From positions 1 to 64,000 of the forward strand of contig NZ_WIAO01000016.1 in NCBI RefSeq assembly GCF_009451885.1: a DNA stretch of 64,000 bases, read 5' to 3'. How positions within the stretch are numbered: the stretch's first letter is position 1; every line of letters starts with the position of its first letter. The position numbers and the translations under genes are program-made. The DNA comes from Glycomyces albidus (lineage in GTDB: Bacteria > Actinomycetota > Actinomycetes > Mycobacteriales > Micromonosporaceae). This document shows, in pieces, positions 1-8,692 of the stretch. The notes under the pieces were generated by a model that worked only from the letters and a program-made list of their open reading frames with translations, did not search any database and was not told the DNA's origin.

Positions 1-56
1 ACATGGAAGAGCCGCAAGGTTTGGAGTGGACGGGTACTAACCGCCGAGAACTTAAC
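1..56 (+). rRNA. 23S ribosomal RNA, 3' end (partial)
   Basis: The first bases match the conserved end of bacterial 23S rRNA, including the GGGTACTAA...CCGAGAACTT block that closes the molecule. The 5' part lies outside the window and the exact 3' end is estimated to within a few bases. A 5S gene follows about 125 nt later, the standard rrn order, so this is the tail of an rRNA operon. Confidence 0.85.
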
Positions 57-181
57 ACAACACTACGGCCAGCGAAAGCCGGATAGAACGAGACATTCAC
101 GCACGCTATGCGATTCTGAGACAACACACCGTGTGCTCAGGACCAGGCAGGTTCTTCGAGACCGTGTGGTTTCAAGGGTTT

Positions 182-299
182 GTTTGGTGGTGAGAGCGGA
201 AGTGACACACCCGGTCCCATTCCGAACCCGGTCGTTACGGCTTCCAGCGCCGATGGTACTGCACCCGAGGGGGTGTGGGAGAGCAGGACACCGCCAAAC
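182..299 (+). rRNA. 5S ribosomal RNA
   Basis: The 118-nt segment has the 5S hallmarks: complementary ends (GTTTGGTGG at the start, CCGCCAAAC at the end) form helix I, and the internal CCCATTCCGAAC block is the universal loop B/C sequence. A strong terminator follows 14 nt downstream, closing the rRNA operon. Confidence 0.95.
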
Positions 300-312
300 A
301 TTATTCATAACG

Positions 313-343
313 AAAAGGCCCGACACAGTGTGTCGGGCCTTTT
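313..343 (+). terminator. rRNA operon terminator
   Basis: A 14-bp perfect stem (AAAAGGCCCGACAC / GTGTCGGGCCTTTT) with a 3-nt loop ends in a short T run directly after the 5S gene. This is a textbook intrinsic terminator. Confidence 0.9.
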
Positions 344-624
344 CTGTGTCTTCGTTTTGTCGAAAGCCTCCACCTTAGCGGTGGGGGCCATTTGTGTTTT
401 CAGGCCTTTGCGCGACCAGGAGCGATATCGGGAAATTGAGGGCTGGCAGAGTGCGCGGCCGATGATCGCCCTGAGTGAGGTTGAGTGGCGTTTCCGGTTC
501 CGTCGGTGGAACTGTCGCGAAGCCGAGGGACTGTCGTTCCGCTCATGAAGAAGGGGACTCCGCGTTGTCACGCGAAGTCCCCTGGGGTCGTACTTGTTCT
601 GTCGCTTGCGAAATCGAGCCCGGT
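344..624. other. intergenic region between rRNA operon and a leftward gene
   Basis: No convincing gene is seen here. The only clear element is a hairpin at 553-582 (GGGGACT..GCG / CGC..AGTCCCC) just beyond the stop of the leftward gene ending at 625; on that strand it is followed by a TTCTTC run and is probably its terminator. Confidence 0.6.
553..582 (-). terminator. terminator of the leftward gene at 625-1761
   Basis: A 12-bp stem with one mismatch and a 6-nt loop lies about 45 nt past the stop codon. On the minus strand it is followed by a pyrimidine-rich TTCTTC tail. Confidence 0.65.
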
Positions 625-1761
625 CTAGACGTACGGGCCTTCGAGGTGCTCTCCGGCGTGCTGGCGGTACCAGAGGCCGCGGTAGCAGCGCCAGGGTTGC
701 GGTCGGAGCTGGGTGGGCGCGAAGATCTGCTCCAGGAGGCGGCGGGCCTCGAGGAAGAAGTCCAGGCGCTCATCGGGTGCGGCCACGTGCTGGGAGTCGT
801 CGACGGGGGTCTCTGCGGGGAGGATCGTCAGCGACGGCCACATGGTGGTCTGCTCGGCGAGCGGGAGGAGCCAGGCGCGCATCTCGTCGAGCGGTTCGCT
901 GCCGACGGTGTAGGTGAACGAGGTGCGGTGGCCGGCTTCGCGTGCGGCCGAGAGGATCTCGGAGAGGCGCTCGGACTGGCGGCTCGCGACCGGCATGACC
1001 GGGTCGGCGGCAGCGGCGTCCTCGGGCACGATCGGTTCGGCCGCGACTTCGGCGCTGTCGTCCTTGTACGTCTCGGTCGTGAGGAACAGCAGGATCGGGC
1101 CGACCTTCTCGGCGAGTTCATCGAACGCGGCCTTGGTGCGCAGGGCCGGGGTCAGGACGCCGAGGGTCGTGGACTCGGGGAGTCCTTCGGCGGTCATGGC
1201 CTCGCGGACCGCGAGGAGGTGCTCGACCACGAGCTGCTCGTCGCGGGCGCCGCCGGCGGAGAGGGTGACCTCGTTGAAGAGGTGCCGTTCGCCGTCGTCG
1301 GCCAGGTCGGAGGCCAGGGCCTCGAGCAGATCGCGGTAGCACTTCACCAGGTCGGCGGAGTCGACGTCGGCCTGGAGCAGCAGTGTCGCGGCGGTGCCTT
1401 CGGCGCGAAGGTAACCGCGGACCTCTTCTCCCGGTTCGGCTTCGATGATCTCGGCGACCGGGGTGCCGTCGACGCACAGCTCGCTCAGGCCGTGCTGCGG
1501 CGAGGAGGGGTCGACGTGGGCGCGGAGGCTGAACGGCGAGGTCGCGCGGTCGGCCGGGAGGACGAGCATGAACTCCTCGTCCTCCGAGTTGAGTCGGAGG
1601 CGCATGCCCTCGGTGTTGTTGCCGCGCAGACCGTAGAGGTTGAGCGCGATGAGCAGGAGCTCGCTCCACTCGAGGTCGTGTCGGACGGCGAGGCGCCGCC
1701 ACCGGTGCACCGTCGAGGAGATCGGGCCGGCTGAGTCAGCTGGTTGTGTCGGCTCTTCCAT
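625..1761 (-). CDS. hypothetical protein, 378 aa
   Basis: I do not recognise this family. The protein is acidic, soluble, and has no signal peptide or membrane segment. The amino-terminal half reads like a mixed alpha/beta domain (patterns such as LLLIALNLYGL and EFMLVLPAD). The middle holds an acidic Ala/Glu/Val-rich stretch, and the carboxyl end is Trp/Arg-rich (PWRCYRGLWYRQHAG). The ATG at 1761 was chosen because coding character begins there; the open frame continues upstream but looks non-coding and crosses a palindromic operator. It is transcribed divergently from the TPR gene at 1982 and ends in its own hairpin, so it is probably monocistronic. Function unknown. Confidence 0.75.
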   Translation of the reverse strand: MEEPTQPADSAGPISSTVHRWRRLAVRHDLEWSELLLIALNLYGLRGNNTEGMRLRLNSEDEEFMLVLPADRATSPFSLRAHVDPSSPQHGLSELCVDGTPVAEIIEAEPGEEVRGYLRAEGTAATLLLQADVDSADLVKCYRDLLEALASDLADDGERHLFNEVTLSAGGARDEQLVVEHLLAVREAMTAEGLPESTTLGVLTPALRTKAAFDELAEKVGPILLFLTTETYKDDSAEVAAEPIVPEDAAAADPVMPVASRQSERLSEILSAAREAGHRTSFTYTVGSEPLDEMRAWLLPLAEQTTMWPSLTILPAETPVDDSQHVAAPDERLDFFLEARRLLEQIFAPTQLRPQPWRCYRGLWYRQHAGEHLEGPYV

Positions 1762-1828
1762 GACCAGTTCCGATTCTTCCTCTCGTCCCCACCGCGGAAA
1801 CTCCACCGTACAAGAGACTTGGGCGTAC

Positions 1829-1847
1829 AGGTGGACGCGGTCCACCT
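1829..1847. promoter_or_regulatory. 19-bp perfect palindrome between divergent genes
   Basis: AGGTGGAC-GCG-GTCCACCT is a perfect 8-3-8 inverted repeat. It lies in the 220-bp space shared by the divergent genes at 1761 (leftward) and 1982 (rightward), with a TATGCT -10-like hexamer just to its right. The symmetry and position suggest a dimeric repressor site; no regulator gene is adjacent, so the binder is unknown. Confidence 0.5.
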
Positions 1848-1981
1848 CTATGCTAGGTCCGTCGGCGGACAAAAGCACCCGTCGTGAGCACCGGCACGCG
1901 GTCCGATGTCGTGGAACCGTGTCTCGCGTCCGGACCTGGTACCCCAACGCCGATACCCCAAGCACTGATCTGGAGTCGCGA

Positions 1982-3118
1982 ATGCGTGATGCCGCCGATG
2001 CGACGGGGGCGGTGCCCCCGCGGGCGCAGGGGCAGGTCCTCAAGGCGGTGGCCAGGACCTGGCCGGGCTTCATCTCCGGTGCCGTCGAGGGCCGCGCACA
2101 CGACCTCATCGAGCAGGACCGGTACGACGCGGCCGCGGAAGTCCTCGAGCGGGGCGTCGAACGGTTCGGTGAGCGCTCGGTCTCGGCCCTGCTGCTGGCC
2201 TGGTGCCTGCACATGGCCGGCCGGCAGGCCGACGCCCTGACGTGGGCGGGGCGGGCGGTCGAGGAGGAGCCCGAGAACGCCGACGCGATGTGGCTGCGGG
2301 CGAACATCCTGTTCGAGCTGGAGCGGCCGGAGGAGGCGACCGCGTCGCTGTGGGCCGCGATCGAGACGACTTCCGACAACGGCCGGTACTACATGCAGCT
2401 CGCGTGGGTCCAGTACCAGGACGCGGAGTTCGCCTCGACCAGGGACCTCGTCGAGAAGGGGCTGGAGCGGGCGCCCGATGACGCGTGGGTGCAGCACATC
2501 GCCGGCCGGATCTACGACTACCACCTGCGGCACCGGCGCGCCCAGCGCCACTACGAACGGGCGGTCGAACTCGAGCCCGCGAATGCGGCGGCGCGGCTCG
2601 ACCTGGCGGAGGTCCTCCAGACGCGCGGGCGGCTCAGCTCAGGGGTGCGGACGGCGTGGGAGACCGCGGGGCGGGATTCGCTCGGCGAGGCCGATGCCGT
2701 TGAGGCGCAGCGGACCTATGACATGACGCTGCGGCGGTGGCCGTGGCGGTGGTACGAGTGGGCGCTGCGCGCCGCGGTGGCGCTCACCGTGGTCGACTGG
2801 ATCCTGCCGGCGTCACCGGTCGCCGCATGGGTGCTCCTCGGGGCGACCGGTGCCCTGTACGCCGCCGGGTGGGTCCGTTCGCTGCTGGTCCTGCCGGGGG
2901 CGTGCCGCCGCGACCTGATCGCGAAGGGCCGGCGTGGCGATTTCGCGGGCGCGCTGGTGCGGACCCTGGTCGTGTTCAGCGTCATCGCGCTGGTGCTGTT
3001 CGGGGAGCTGAACGCATTGCAGCACTTGGGGGTGCTGGCGCTCCTCGCCATCGGATACGTCGAGTGGTTCCGGCGCGCGTACCGCATCTCGCAGGCGAGC
3101 GGGGACACTCGTCACTAG
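1982..3118 (+). CDS. TPR-repeat membrane protein, 378 aa
   Basis: Residues 35-250 are a run of tetratricopeptide-like helical pairs, including the recognisable HYERAVELEPANAAARLDLAEVL unit (about residues 190-212). TPR domains bind other proteins. After about residue 255 come several hydrophobic segments (LRAAVALTVVDWIL, WVLLGATGALYAAGWV, VVFSVIALVLFG, LGVLALLAIGYV), so the soluble TPR array is anchored by a carboxy-terminal membrane domain. The ATG at 1982 was chosen because coding character starts there. A partner cannot be assigned. Confidence 0.8.
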   Translation: MRDAADATGAVPPRAQGQVLKAVARTWPGFISGAVEGRAHDLIEQDRYDAAAEVLERGVERFGERSVSALLLAWCLHMAGRQADALTWAGRAVEEEPENADAMWLRANILFELERPEEATASLWAAIETTSDNGRYYMQLAWVQYQDAEFASTRDLVEKGLERAPDDAWVQHIAGRIYDYHLRHRRAQRHYERAVELEPANAAARLDLAEVLQTRGRLSSGVRTAWETAGRDSLGEADAVEAQRTYDMTLRRWPWRWYEWALRAAVALTVVDWILPASPVAAWVLLGATGALYAAGWVRSLLVLPGACRRDLIAKGRRGDFAGALVRTLVVFSVIALVLFGELNALQHLGVLALLAIGYVEWFRRAYRISQASGDTRH

Positions 3119-3218
3119 CCGCGCGGCAAGGTAGGCTTCGGGCGGTGCCGGACCTGCGGTTCGGCGCGATCCCGTCCCCCGCCCGGCGCGCTGCCGGCGG
3201 TTGCGCAAAGGAGTCACC

Positions 3219-4769
3219 GTGGTCGACCAGGGTGTGGTCTGTTCCGTCGATCCGCACGTCAGCCGGATCGGCGCCGACGTGCTCGCGAACGGCGGCAACG
3301 CCGTCGACGCCGCGATCGCCGCCGGTGCGGCGCTGACGATCGTGGCCCCGCACCTGTGCGGACTCGGCGGCGACCTGTTCGCCCTGGTCCACGTCCCAGG
3401 CGAGGACACTCCGGCGTATCTGAACGCTTCGGGCCGGGCCGGATCGGGCGCCGATCCCGAGGCGCTGCGCGCCGAGGGGCACCGGGCGATGCCATTCCGG
3501 AACGACATCCGCTCGGCGACCGTGCCCGGCTGCGTCGACGGCTGGTTCGCGCTGCACGAGCGGTTCGGGACCCGGCCGATGGCGGAGCTGCTCGCGCCCG
3601 CGATCGAGCTGGCGTCGCAGGGCTGGCCCGCGACCGCGATGCTCGCGAAGGCCGGGACGCTCCTCGACGGCGTCGAGGGCGCCGAAGACCTGGTCGGGCT
3701 CGAAGCCGGGGCGACGGTGAAGCGCGAGCGGACCGCCGCAGCGCTGCGGGCCGCCGCCGAGGGCGGCCGCGACGGGTTGTACCTGGGCGACTTCGGGCAA
3801 GGGCTCGTCGAGCTCGGACAGGGACTGTTCACCGAGGCCGATCTGGCTGCGGTGCAGGCGCAGTGGGAGGAGCCGCTCAGCGTCGAGGCGTTCGGGCACC
3901 GGATCTGGTCCGCGGCGCCGAACTCGCAGGGGTACCTGCTGCTGCTCGCACTGGCGATCGCCGACCGGCTGGACCTGCCCTCGGACCCGGGCGACCCGTT
4001 GTGGGCGCACTACCTGGTCGAGGCGTCGCGGCAGGCCGGGTACGACCGGCCGGAGCGGCTGTTCGACGGCGCCGACGTCGCGGACCTGCTGGCCGCGGCC
4101 GGGGAGCGCGCGGCCCGGATCCGACCGGACGCGAAGTCGGAGGTGCCGGTGCGGCAGGCCGCGGGCGGCACGACGTACATGGCGGTGCTCGACGGGAACG
4201 GCATGGGGGTCTCGTACATCCAGTCGAACGCGGCCGGGTTCGGGACGTGGGTCTTCGAGCCGCGCACGGGGATCGGCCTGCAGAACCGCGGGGTCGGTTT
4301 CAGTCTCGAGCCGGGGCATCCGGCCGAGTACGGGCCGGGCAGGCGGCCGCCGCATACGCTGCTGCCGGCGCTGGTGACGCGGGCCGACGGGTCGCTGCGG
4401 CTGGTGGCCGGGTCGATGGGCGGGGATTCGCAGCCGCAGATCGTGTCGCAGCTGATCGCGCGGGTGCTGCACGGCGGCGAGTCGGTCGGGGCTGCGGTGG
4501 GCGCGCCGCGGTGGCGGCTGTTCCCGGGCGAGACCGGGTTCGGGACCTGGGACGGCGCGTACGCGACCGATGTCGAGCTGGAGGACGGCAGCCCTGAACG
4601 CTGGGGCGCGGGGCTGCGGGAGCGCGGGTTCGCGGTCGAGCCGGCCGCGGCGGGGAGCGGCTTCGGGCACGCGCATTTGATCGAGGTCGACGGGGACGGG
4701 CACGCGGAGGGCGCGGCCGATCCGCGCGCGGAGACGGGCGCGGTCGCGGTGGCGCCGAACGCGGCGTGA
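3219..4769 (+). CDS. gamma-glutamyltransferase family protein
   Basis: This is an Ntn-hydrolase of the gamma-glutamyltranspeptidase family, which cleaves or transfers gamma-glutamyl groups (glutathione-like thiols, poly-gamma-glutamate, antibiotic intermediates). The amino end has the family block GVVCSVDPHVSRIGADVLANGGN and the GLGGDLF motif. The autoprocessing site is AAGGTTYM, with Thr318 the expected nucleophile freed by self-cleavage, followed by DGNGMGVSYIQS and FGTWV. The GTG at 3219 is preferred over a TTG 18 nt upstream because AAAGGAG ends 5 nt before it. No signal peptide is visible, so a cytoplasmic enzyme is likely. About 516 aa, a normal length. Confidence 0.9.
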   Translation: MVDQGVVCSVDPHVSRIGADVLANGGNAVDAAIAAGAALTIVAPHLCGLGGDLFALVHVPGEDTPAYLNASGRAGSGADPEALRAEGHRAMPFRNDIRSATVPGCVDGWFALHERFGTRPMAELLAPAIELASQGWPATAMLAKAGTLLDGVEGAEDLVGLEAGATVKRERTAAALRAAAEGGRDGLYLGDFGQGLVELGQGLFTEADLAAVQAQWEEPLSVEAFGHRIWSAAPNSQGYLLLLALAIADRLDLPSDPGDPLWAHYLVEASRQAGYDRPERLFDGADVADLLAAAGERAARIRPDAKSEVPVRQAAGGTTYMAVLDGNGMGVSYIQSNAAGFGTWVFEPRTGIGLQNRGVGFSLEPGHPAEYGPGRRPPHTLLPALVTRADGSLRLVAGSMGGDSQPQIVSQLIARVLHGGESVGAAVGAPRWRLFPGETGFGTWDGAYATDVELEDGSPERWGAGLRERGFAVEPAAAGSGFGHAHLIEVDGDGHAEGAADPRAETGAVAVAPNAA

Positions 4770-4811
4770 CGTGCGCCGCCCGAAGGGCGGGGTGGGCGGG
4801 GTAGTAGGAGT

Positions 4812-4893
4812 GCCATCCCGAGCCCCCACCCGCCCCGGGGAAGATAGGTGCGATCCTCCCGGGCGGGTGTGACAGGAACCCGGGCCCGCGGCC
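4812..4893. repeat. dispersed repeat, copy A
   Basis: This segment shares ordered blocks with 9029-9130: CCATCCC(G/C)AG(C/T)CCCCACCC, then CGGGGA-AGA(T/C)AGGTGCGA, then a GCGGGT/GACAG block. Copy A lies between the gamma-glutamyltransferase and glycosylase genes. Nature unknown; conserved non-coding RNA or a mobile repeat are both possible. Confidence 0.5.
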
Positions 4894-5002
4894 GCGGTGT
4901 CCCTCGATGGTGTGAGCCGGTGTGCGGGCGCGGTACGGAGTTGTCGTACCCCGGTTGTAGCGTCGGGGGCGATCGTCATTGGTTCTGGAGAGGACGGGTG
5001 CA

Positions 5003-6151
5003 GTGCCTGAATCGTTGCGGCTGGCTGACGCCCGGCGGATCGCCATCGCCGCGCAGTTGCGGCCGAAGGCCACGCGTTTCAAGACCGTCCTGGAGCGGCT
5101 CGGGTGCATCCAGCTCGACACGATCTCGGCCGTGCGGCGCGCGCACGAGCTGACGCTGCTCGCCCGCGGCCTCGACGTCGACGAGGCGGTGCGGAGCCTC
5201 GAGCGGCGCAGGACGCCCGTCGCGTTCGAGTACTGGGCGCATGCCATGTCCCTGCTGCCGGTGTCCGCGTGGCCCTACATGGCCCGGCGGCGCAAGGCGT
5301 GGCGCGAGCGGTACCACACCCCCGACCTCGCGGCCGCCGAAGCGGACGTCATCGCGCTCCTGCGCGAGCGCGGCGCCATCACCGTGTCCGACTTCCCGAA
5401 CGGTGCCATGCACCGCGGCAACGGGTCGGTCACCAACATGGGCGACAGCTGGAACTTCCGGACCGACCACAAGCGGGCCGTCGAGCACCTCCTCTGGTAC
5501 GGCGACGTCGCGTGCACCGATCGGATCGGCGGCTTCAAGCGCGTCTACCAGCTCGCCGAGCGCGCCATACCGTCCGAGCACTTGTGGGACGCCGACGACG
5601 AGGAGTGCCTGCGCTACATGGTGTCCACGGCGCTGCGGAACCTCGGCGTGGGCACCACCAAGGACGTCGCCGACTACTTCCGGCTCAAGATCGTCGACAC
5701 CGAGCGGGTGCTGCGCGAGCTCGGGGTCGAGCAGGTCGCCGTGGAGGGCTGGAAGGCCCGCGCCTGGATCGACCCGCAGGTGAGGCGGACCCGGCTCACC
5801 GGTGCCGAGCGGCCGGTCGCGGTGTCGATGTTCGACCAGCTCGTGTGGTTGCGCGAGCGCATGGAGCGCTTGTGGGGCCATGGCTGGAAGATCGAGATCT
5901 ACGTGCCGGAGCCGCAGCGCACGTTCGGCTACTACTGTCTGCCGGTGTTCGTCGGCAGCGACCTGCCCGGGCGGGTCGCGCTGCGCCGCAGCAACGGTGA
6001 TCTCGTGGTGGAGGCCGCGCAGTGGGACGACGCCCGGGCCGACCGGGAGTATCTGCACGCGGCTGTTGAGCGGGCCGCGTCGTGGGTCGGCGCCGAGGTG
6101 CGGTGGAAGGCCGAGGTCCGCGGGTTCGACACCGCGGTGGCCGAGGTCTGA
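5003..6151 (+). CDS. AlkZ/YcaQ-family winged-helix DNA glycosylase
   Basis: The protein belongs to the HTH_42 family, whose studied members (Streptomyces AlkZ, E. coli YcaQ) remove bulky alkyl adducts or unhook interstrand crosslinks. Family hallmarks are the FKTVLERLGCIQLDTISAVRRAHE start, winged-helix repeats, and the late FGYYCLPVF...GRVALRRS beta-barrel element. The catalytic motif is Gln37-Leu-Asp39, the Q-x-D form typical of the broader YcaQ-like branch rather than the Q-x-Q of antibiotic-cluster AlkZ. The GTG at 5003 is favoured by GGAGAGGA about 9 nt upstream. It stands alone, with no neighbouring antibiotic genes, fitting a general crosslink-repair role. Confidence 0.88.
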   Translation: MPESLRLADARRIAIAAQLRPKATRFKTVLERLGCIQLDTISAVRRAHELTLLARGLDVDEAVRSLERRRTPVAFEYWAHAMSLLPVSAWPYMARRRKAWRERYHTPDLAAAEADVIALLRERGAITVSDFPNGAMHRGNGSVTNMGDSWNFRTDHKRAVEHLLWYGDVACTDRIGGFKRVYQLAERAIPSEHLWDADDEECLRYMVSTALRNLGVGTTKDVADYFRLKIVDTERVLRELGVEQVAVEGWKARAWIDPQVRRTRLTGAERPVAVSMFDQLVWLRERMERLWGHGWKIEIYVPEPQRTFGYYCLPVFVGSDLPGRVALRRSNGDLVVEAAQWDDARADREYLHAAVERAASWVGAEVRWKAEVRGFDTAVAEV

Positions 6152-6322
6152 TCGGACGCGAAGGGAGCGTCACCGAGGGGGGCGCTTCGGCTGCCGTTTG
6201 CGCCGTCGCTCATGAACTCGGTATGCGGCTCGGACCATGCCCGCCAGCTGCCGGGCGTTGCAGTGCCGACCCCGTGCGGAGGTGGCCGGGCCGGTCGGTT
6301 GCGGGTGATGTCGCCGGACGGG

Positions 6323-6359
6323 CCGGGGCCCGGCCGTTTCGACGACGGCCGGTCCCCGG
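6323..6359 (-). terminator. hairpin terminator of the protease gene
   Basis: CCGGGGcCCGGCCGT pairs with ACGGCCGGtCCCCGG around a TTCG-containing loop, 12 nt beyond the stop codon at 6372. It has no U tract, as is common in actinomycetes. Confidence 0.65.
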
Positions 6360-6371
6360 TTCAGTGCGGTA

Positions 6372-7526
6372 CTAGCTGGTGACGAGGGTCAGGCCCCATG
6401 CGGAGAGGGCCGGGCCGATCGGCTGGAAGTAGGTGACACCGCCGGTCCGGCAGTTGCCGGAGCCGCCCGAGGTCATGCCCTGGGCGCTGTTGCCGGTGAT
6501 GAACGAGCCGCCGGAGTCGCCGGGCTCGGCGCAGACGTTCGTGCGGGTCATGCCGTAGACGGCGCCTTCGGCGTAGCGGACGGTCTGGTTGAAGGCCTGG
6601 ACGGTCCCGCAGTGCCAGCCGGTGGTCGAACCGGAGCGGCAGATGGAGGAGCCGACGGCGGCCTGGTTGGCGTTGGCGACGTCGCGGGCGCCGGAGTACA
6701 TGTTCACGTCGTCGTACAGGGGCTCGCTGGAGCCCACGGCGACCCAGGCGCGGTCGGAACCGGGGAAGACCGAGTTGCGGAAGGTGCCGGGGGCGGCTTC
6801 GCCGCTGGTCACCTGGTCGCCGGCGGAGCCGCAGTGGCCCGCGGTCACGAAGCCGGGGGTCGAGCCCTGGCGGACCGAGAAGCCGACGGAGCAGCGCCAC
6901 GAGTTCTCGACGATGTAGGCGTCGCCGCCGCGCACGAAGAACAGTTCGGGCGCTTCGGCGGTGGCCGCGGTGACCATGTCGGGGTCGAGGCCCGCCGCGT
7001 CGATCGCTTCGGCTGCAACGGATTCGTCGGCCGCTTCGATCACGAGGGTGTTCTTCTCGAGGTCGACGTAGTGGCCGTAGAGGCCGTCGATCGCGAGGGC
7101 GTCGAGGGCCGAGCCGGCCGCTTCGAGTTCGCCGAGGCCGTGGTCGACGAGGACGGGGGTGGCCCCTTCGGCGCGCAGCTCGGTGAACTCGGTCCGGTCG
7201 GTGGTGGCGACGAGGATCTCGTCGGCGGACTCGTCGACCCACAGGCCGCCGTAGGAGGCGTCGAGGGAGTCCGGGACCTCTTCGAGGAGGTCGGCGGCGA
7301 CCGCTTCGACCGCGAGGCGGTCGTACGCCTCGGATTCGGTGAGCCCGAAGGTGTCGGAGAGCTCGGCGATGAGGCCGGGGGAGACGTTGCCGAGGAGGTC
7401 GGCGCGGGCGTCGGCGGCCTTGGCGTCGAGGATCTCGGCGGAGGCGGGTGCCGCGCCGGCGGCGAGGGAGAGAGCGGTGGCTATGGCGCCGGCAGCCGTG
7501 ACTGCAAGCACGCGTTGGCGTTTCAT
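6372..7526 (-). CDS. secreted alpha-lytic/streptogrisin-type serine protease
   Basis: A preproprotein of 384 aa. Residues 1-31 are a signal peptide (MKRQR, a hydrophobic core, then APASA-EI). A long acidic propeptide follows to about residue 195. The mature S1-family domain starts around YIVENSWRCSVGFSV. Its catalytic triad is His in TAGHCG, Asp in SDRAWV and Ser in EPGDSGGS, with paired cysteines around the His and Ser. The propeptide would act as foldase and inhibitor, cleaved on secretion. The ATG at 7526 gives the signal peptide its normal basic start; GAAAGG lies 12-17 nt upstream. Monocistronic, with its own hairpin terminator. Confidence 0.95.
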   Translation of the reverse strand: MKRQRVLAVTAAGAIATALSLAAGAAPASAEILDAKAADARADLLGNVSPGLIAELSDTFGLTESEAYDRLAVEAVAADLLEEVPDSLDASYGGLWVDESADEILVATTDRTEFTELRAEGATPVLVDHGLGELEAAGSALDALAIDGLYGHYVDLEKNTLVIEAADESVAAEAIDAAGLDPDMVTAATAEAPELFFVRGGDAYIVENSWRCSVGFSVRQGSTPGFVTAGHCGSAGDQVTSGEAAPGTFRNSVFPGSDRAWVAVGSSEPLYDDVNMYSGARDVANANQAAVGSSICRSGSTTGWHCGTVQAFNQTVRYAEGAVYGMTRTNVCAEPGDSGGSFITGNSAQGMTSGGSGNCRTGGVTYFQPIGPALSAWGLTLVTS

Positions 7527-7769
7527 GTGATGTATGCCTTTCGGGTGGGGCATCGACGGCCGGCGGGGTTCGCGGCCGTCATGGCAGGCCGGGTGCGACC
7601 GCTGGTTGCGGTCCTCACCCGAGGTGATGGGTGAGCCATGCCATACAAGGAGGTTAGAGGTAAATGCCGCAAAGTTAAAGATGGAAGTAATTCAGTGAAT
7701 ATCGTTCTAAGTGGTATGAGGTTTCAGGAATGCTACCCAACCTCTGAATTCACAGATTCAACCCAAAAG

Positions 7770-7796
7770 GGGCGGCGTCCGGATCGGACGCCGCCC
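7770..7796 (-). terminator. intrinsic terminator of the NmrA-like gene
   Basis: GGGCGGCGTCC-GATC-GGACGCCGCCC read on the minus strand gives an 11-bp stem followed by CTTTT, 18 nt past the stop at 7814. The adjoining 7640-7770 block is strikingly AT-rich for this genome and probably carries the promoter of the leftward protease gene. Confidence 0.85.
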
Positions 7797-7813
7797 TGCT
7801 TTCGTTGTGCCCC

Positions 7814-8638
7814 TTACTTGAACGCCTCCGCGTTCTCGGTCGCCCACTGCGCGAACGTCCGCGCGGGGCGGCCGGTGATGCGCTCGACCGTGTCGGCGAC
7901 GGTCCTGCCCTCCGGGGGCGTGTTGCCGAGCGCCTCGATCAGGAACGCGATGAGGCCCTCGTGCATGCCCTCGCTCGTCCACTTCTCACGGGCCTCTTCG
8001 ACGGTGAGCTCGACGAACTCGATCTCGCGGCCGACGGCCTCGCCGATGAGGCGGACCTTGTCGTGCATGGTCAGGACCTCGGGGCCGGTGATGACGAGGG
8101 TCTGCTCGTCCTGGCCGCCGTCGAGGAGCACGCGGGCGGCCACGGCGCCGATGTCGGCGGGGTGGACCATCGCGCTGAGGCGGTCGCCGAAGGGCTCGCG
8201 GATGCGGCTCTCGGCCTTGATCGGCGCGGACCACCACATGAGCGCGTTCGACATGAACTCGACCGGGTGGAGGTAGGTCGTCTCGATCGGGCTGGCGGAG
8301 AGGGCCTGCTCGAGGGGGCCCGTGGCGATGCCGCCGAGGACGGTGGCGCGGCGGACGCCGGCCTCCGCGGCGAGGGCGACGATAGCGGCCGGGTCGGGGA
8401 TCGCGCCGTACTGCTCGCCGGCGAAGTTGATGAAGTGGACGGCGTCGACGTCCTTGAACGCTTCGGTGAGCGTCTCCGGCGCGGCCAGGTCGCCGACCGC
8501 GATTTTGACGCCCTCGGGAAGGTCGGCCTCGGGGTTGCGGGTCAGGGCGCGGACCTCGGCGGTCGGGTCGAAGGCGGTGATCTGCTCGACGACGTTGCGG
8601 CCGACGGTTCCGGTGGCGCCGGTGATCAGGATGCGCAT
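7814..8638 (-). CDS. NmrA-like NAD(P)-binding Rossmann protein
   Basis: An atypical short-chain dehydrogenase of the NmrA/HSCARG type, 274 aa. It opens with the dinucleotide-binding motif MRILITGATGTVGRNVV, then has FINFAGEQYG, ATVLGGIA and YLHPVEFMSNAL, features seen in NAD(P)H-sensing or quinone-reducing members (QorB-like). The usual SDR Tyr-x-x-x-Lys pair is absent, so it may sense cofactor or bind ligand rather than catalyse. AAGGAG lies 6 nt before the ATG. The promoter carries two similar palindromes, so repression by an effector-responsive regulator is likely; such a regulator is not adjacent. Confidence 0.85.
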   Translation of the reverse strand: MRILITGATGTVGRNVVEQITAFDPTAEVRALTRNPEADLPEGVKIAVGDLAAPETLTEAFKDVDAVHFINFAGEQYGAIPDPAAIVALAAEAGVRRATVLGGIATGPLEQALSASPIETTYLHPVEFMSNALMWWSAPIKAESRIREPFGDRLSAMVHPADIGAVAARVLLDGGQDEQTLVITGPEVLTMHDKVRLIGEAVGREIEFVELTVEEAREKWTSEGMHEGLIAFLIEALGNTPPEGRTVADTVERITGRPARTFAQWATENAEAFK

Positions 8639-8663
8639 GGGTACTCCTTGAAATTTTACGGAA

Positions 8664-8680
8664 CGGAATCAGTTGTTCCG
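8664..8680. promoter_or_regulatory. operator-like site I of the NmrA-like gene
   Basis: CGGAA-TCAGTTG-TTCCG is a 5-7-5 inverted repeat just downstream of the predicted -10 (TAAGAT on the minus strand, 8681-8686). The same arrangement recurs as site II exactly 29 bp away. Confidence 0.55.
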
Positions 8681-8692
8681 ATCTTAGCAGAG

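Noticed and set aside
475-1734. 419-codon plus-strand open frame opposite the 625-1761 gene
   Set aside because: Gly/Val/Glu-rich shadow; the minus-strand reading has ordinary protein composition and a terminator after its stop.
2982-4979. Long minus-strand open frame opposite the gamma-glutamyltransferase gene
   Set aside because: Arg/Pro-rich product without motifs, antisense to a gene with a complete active site.
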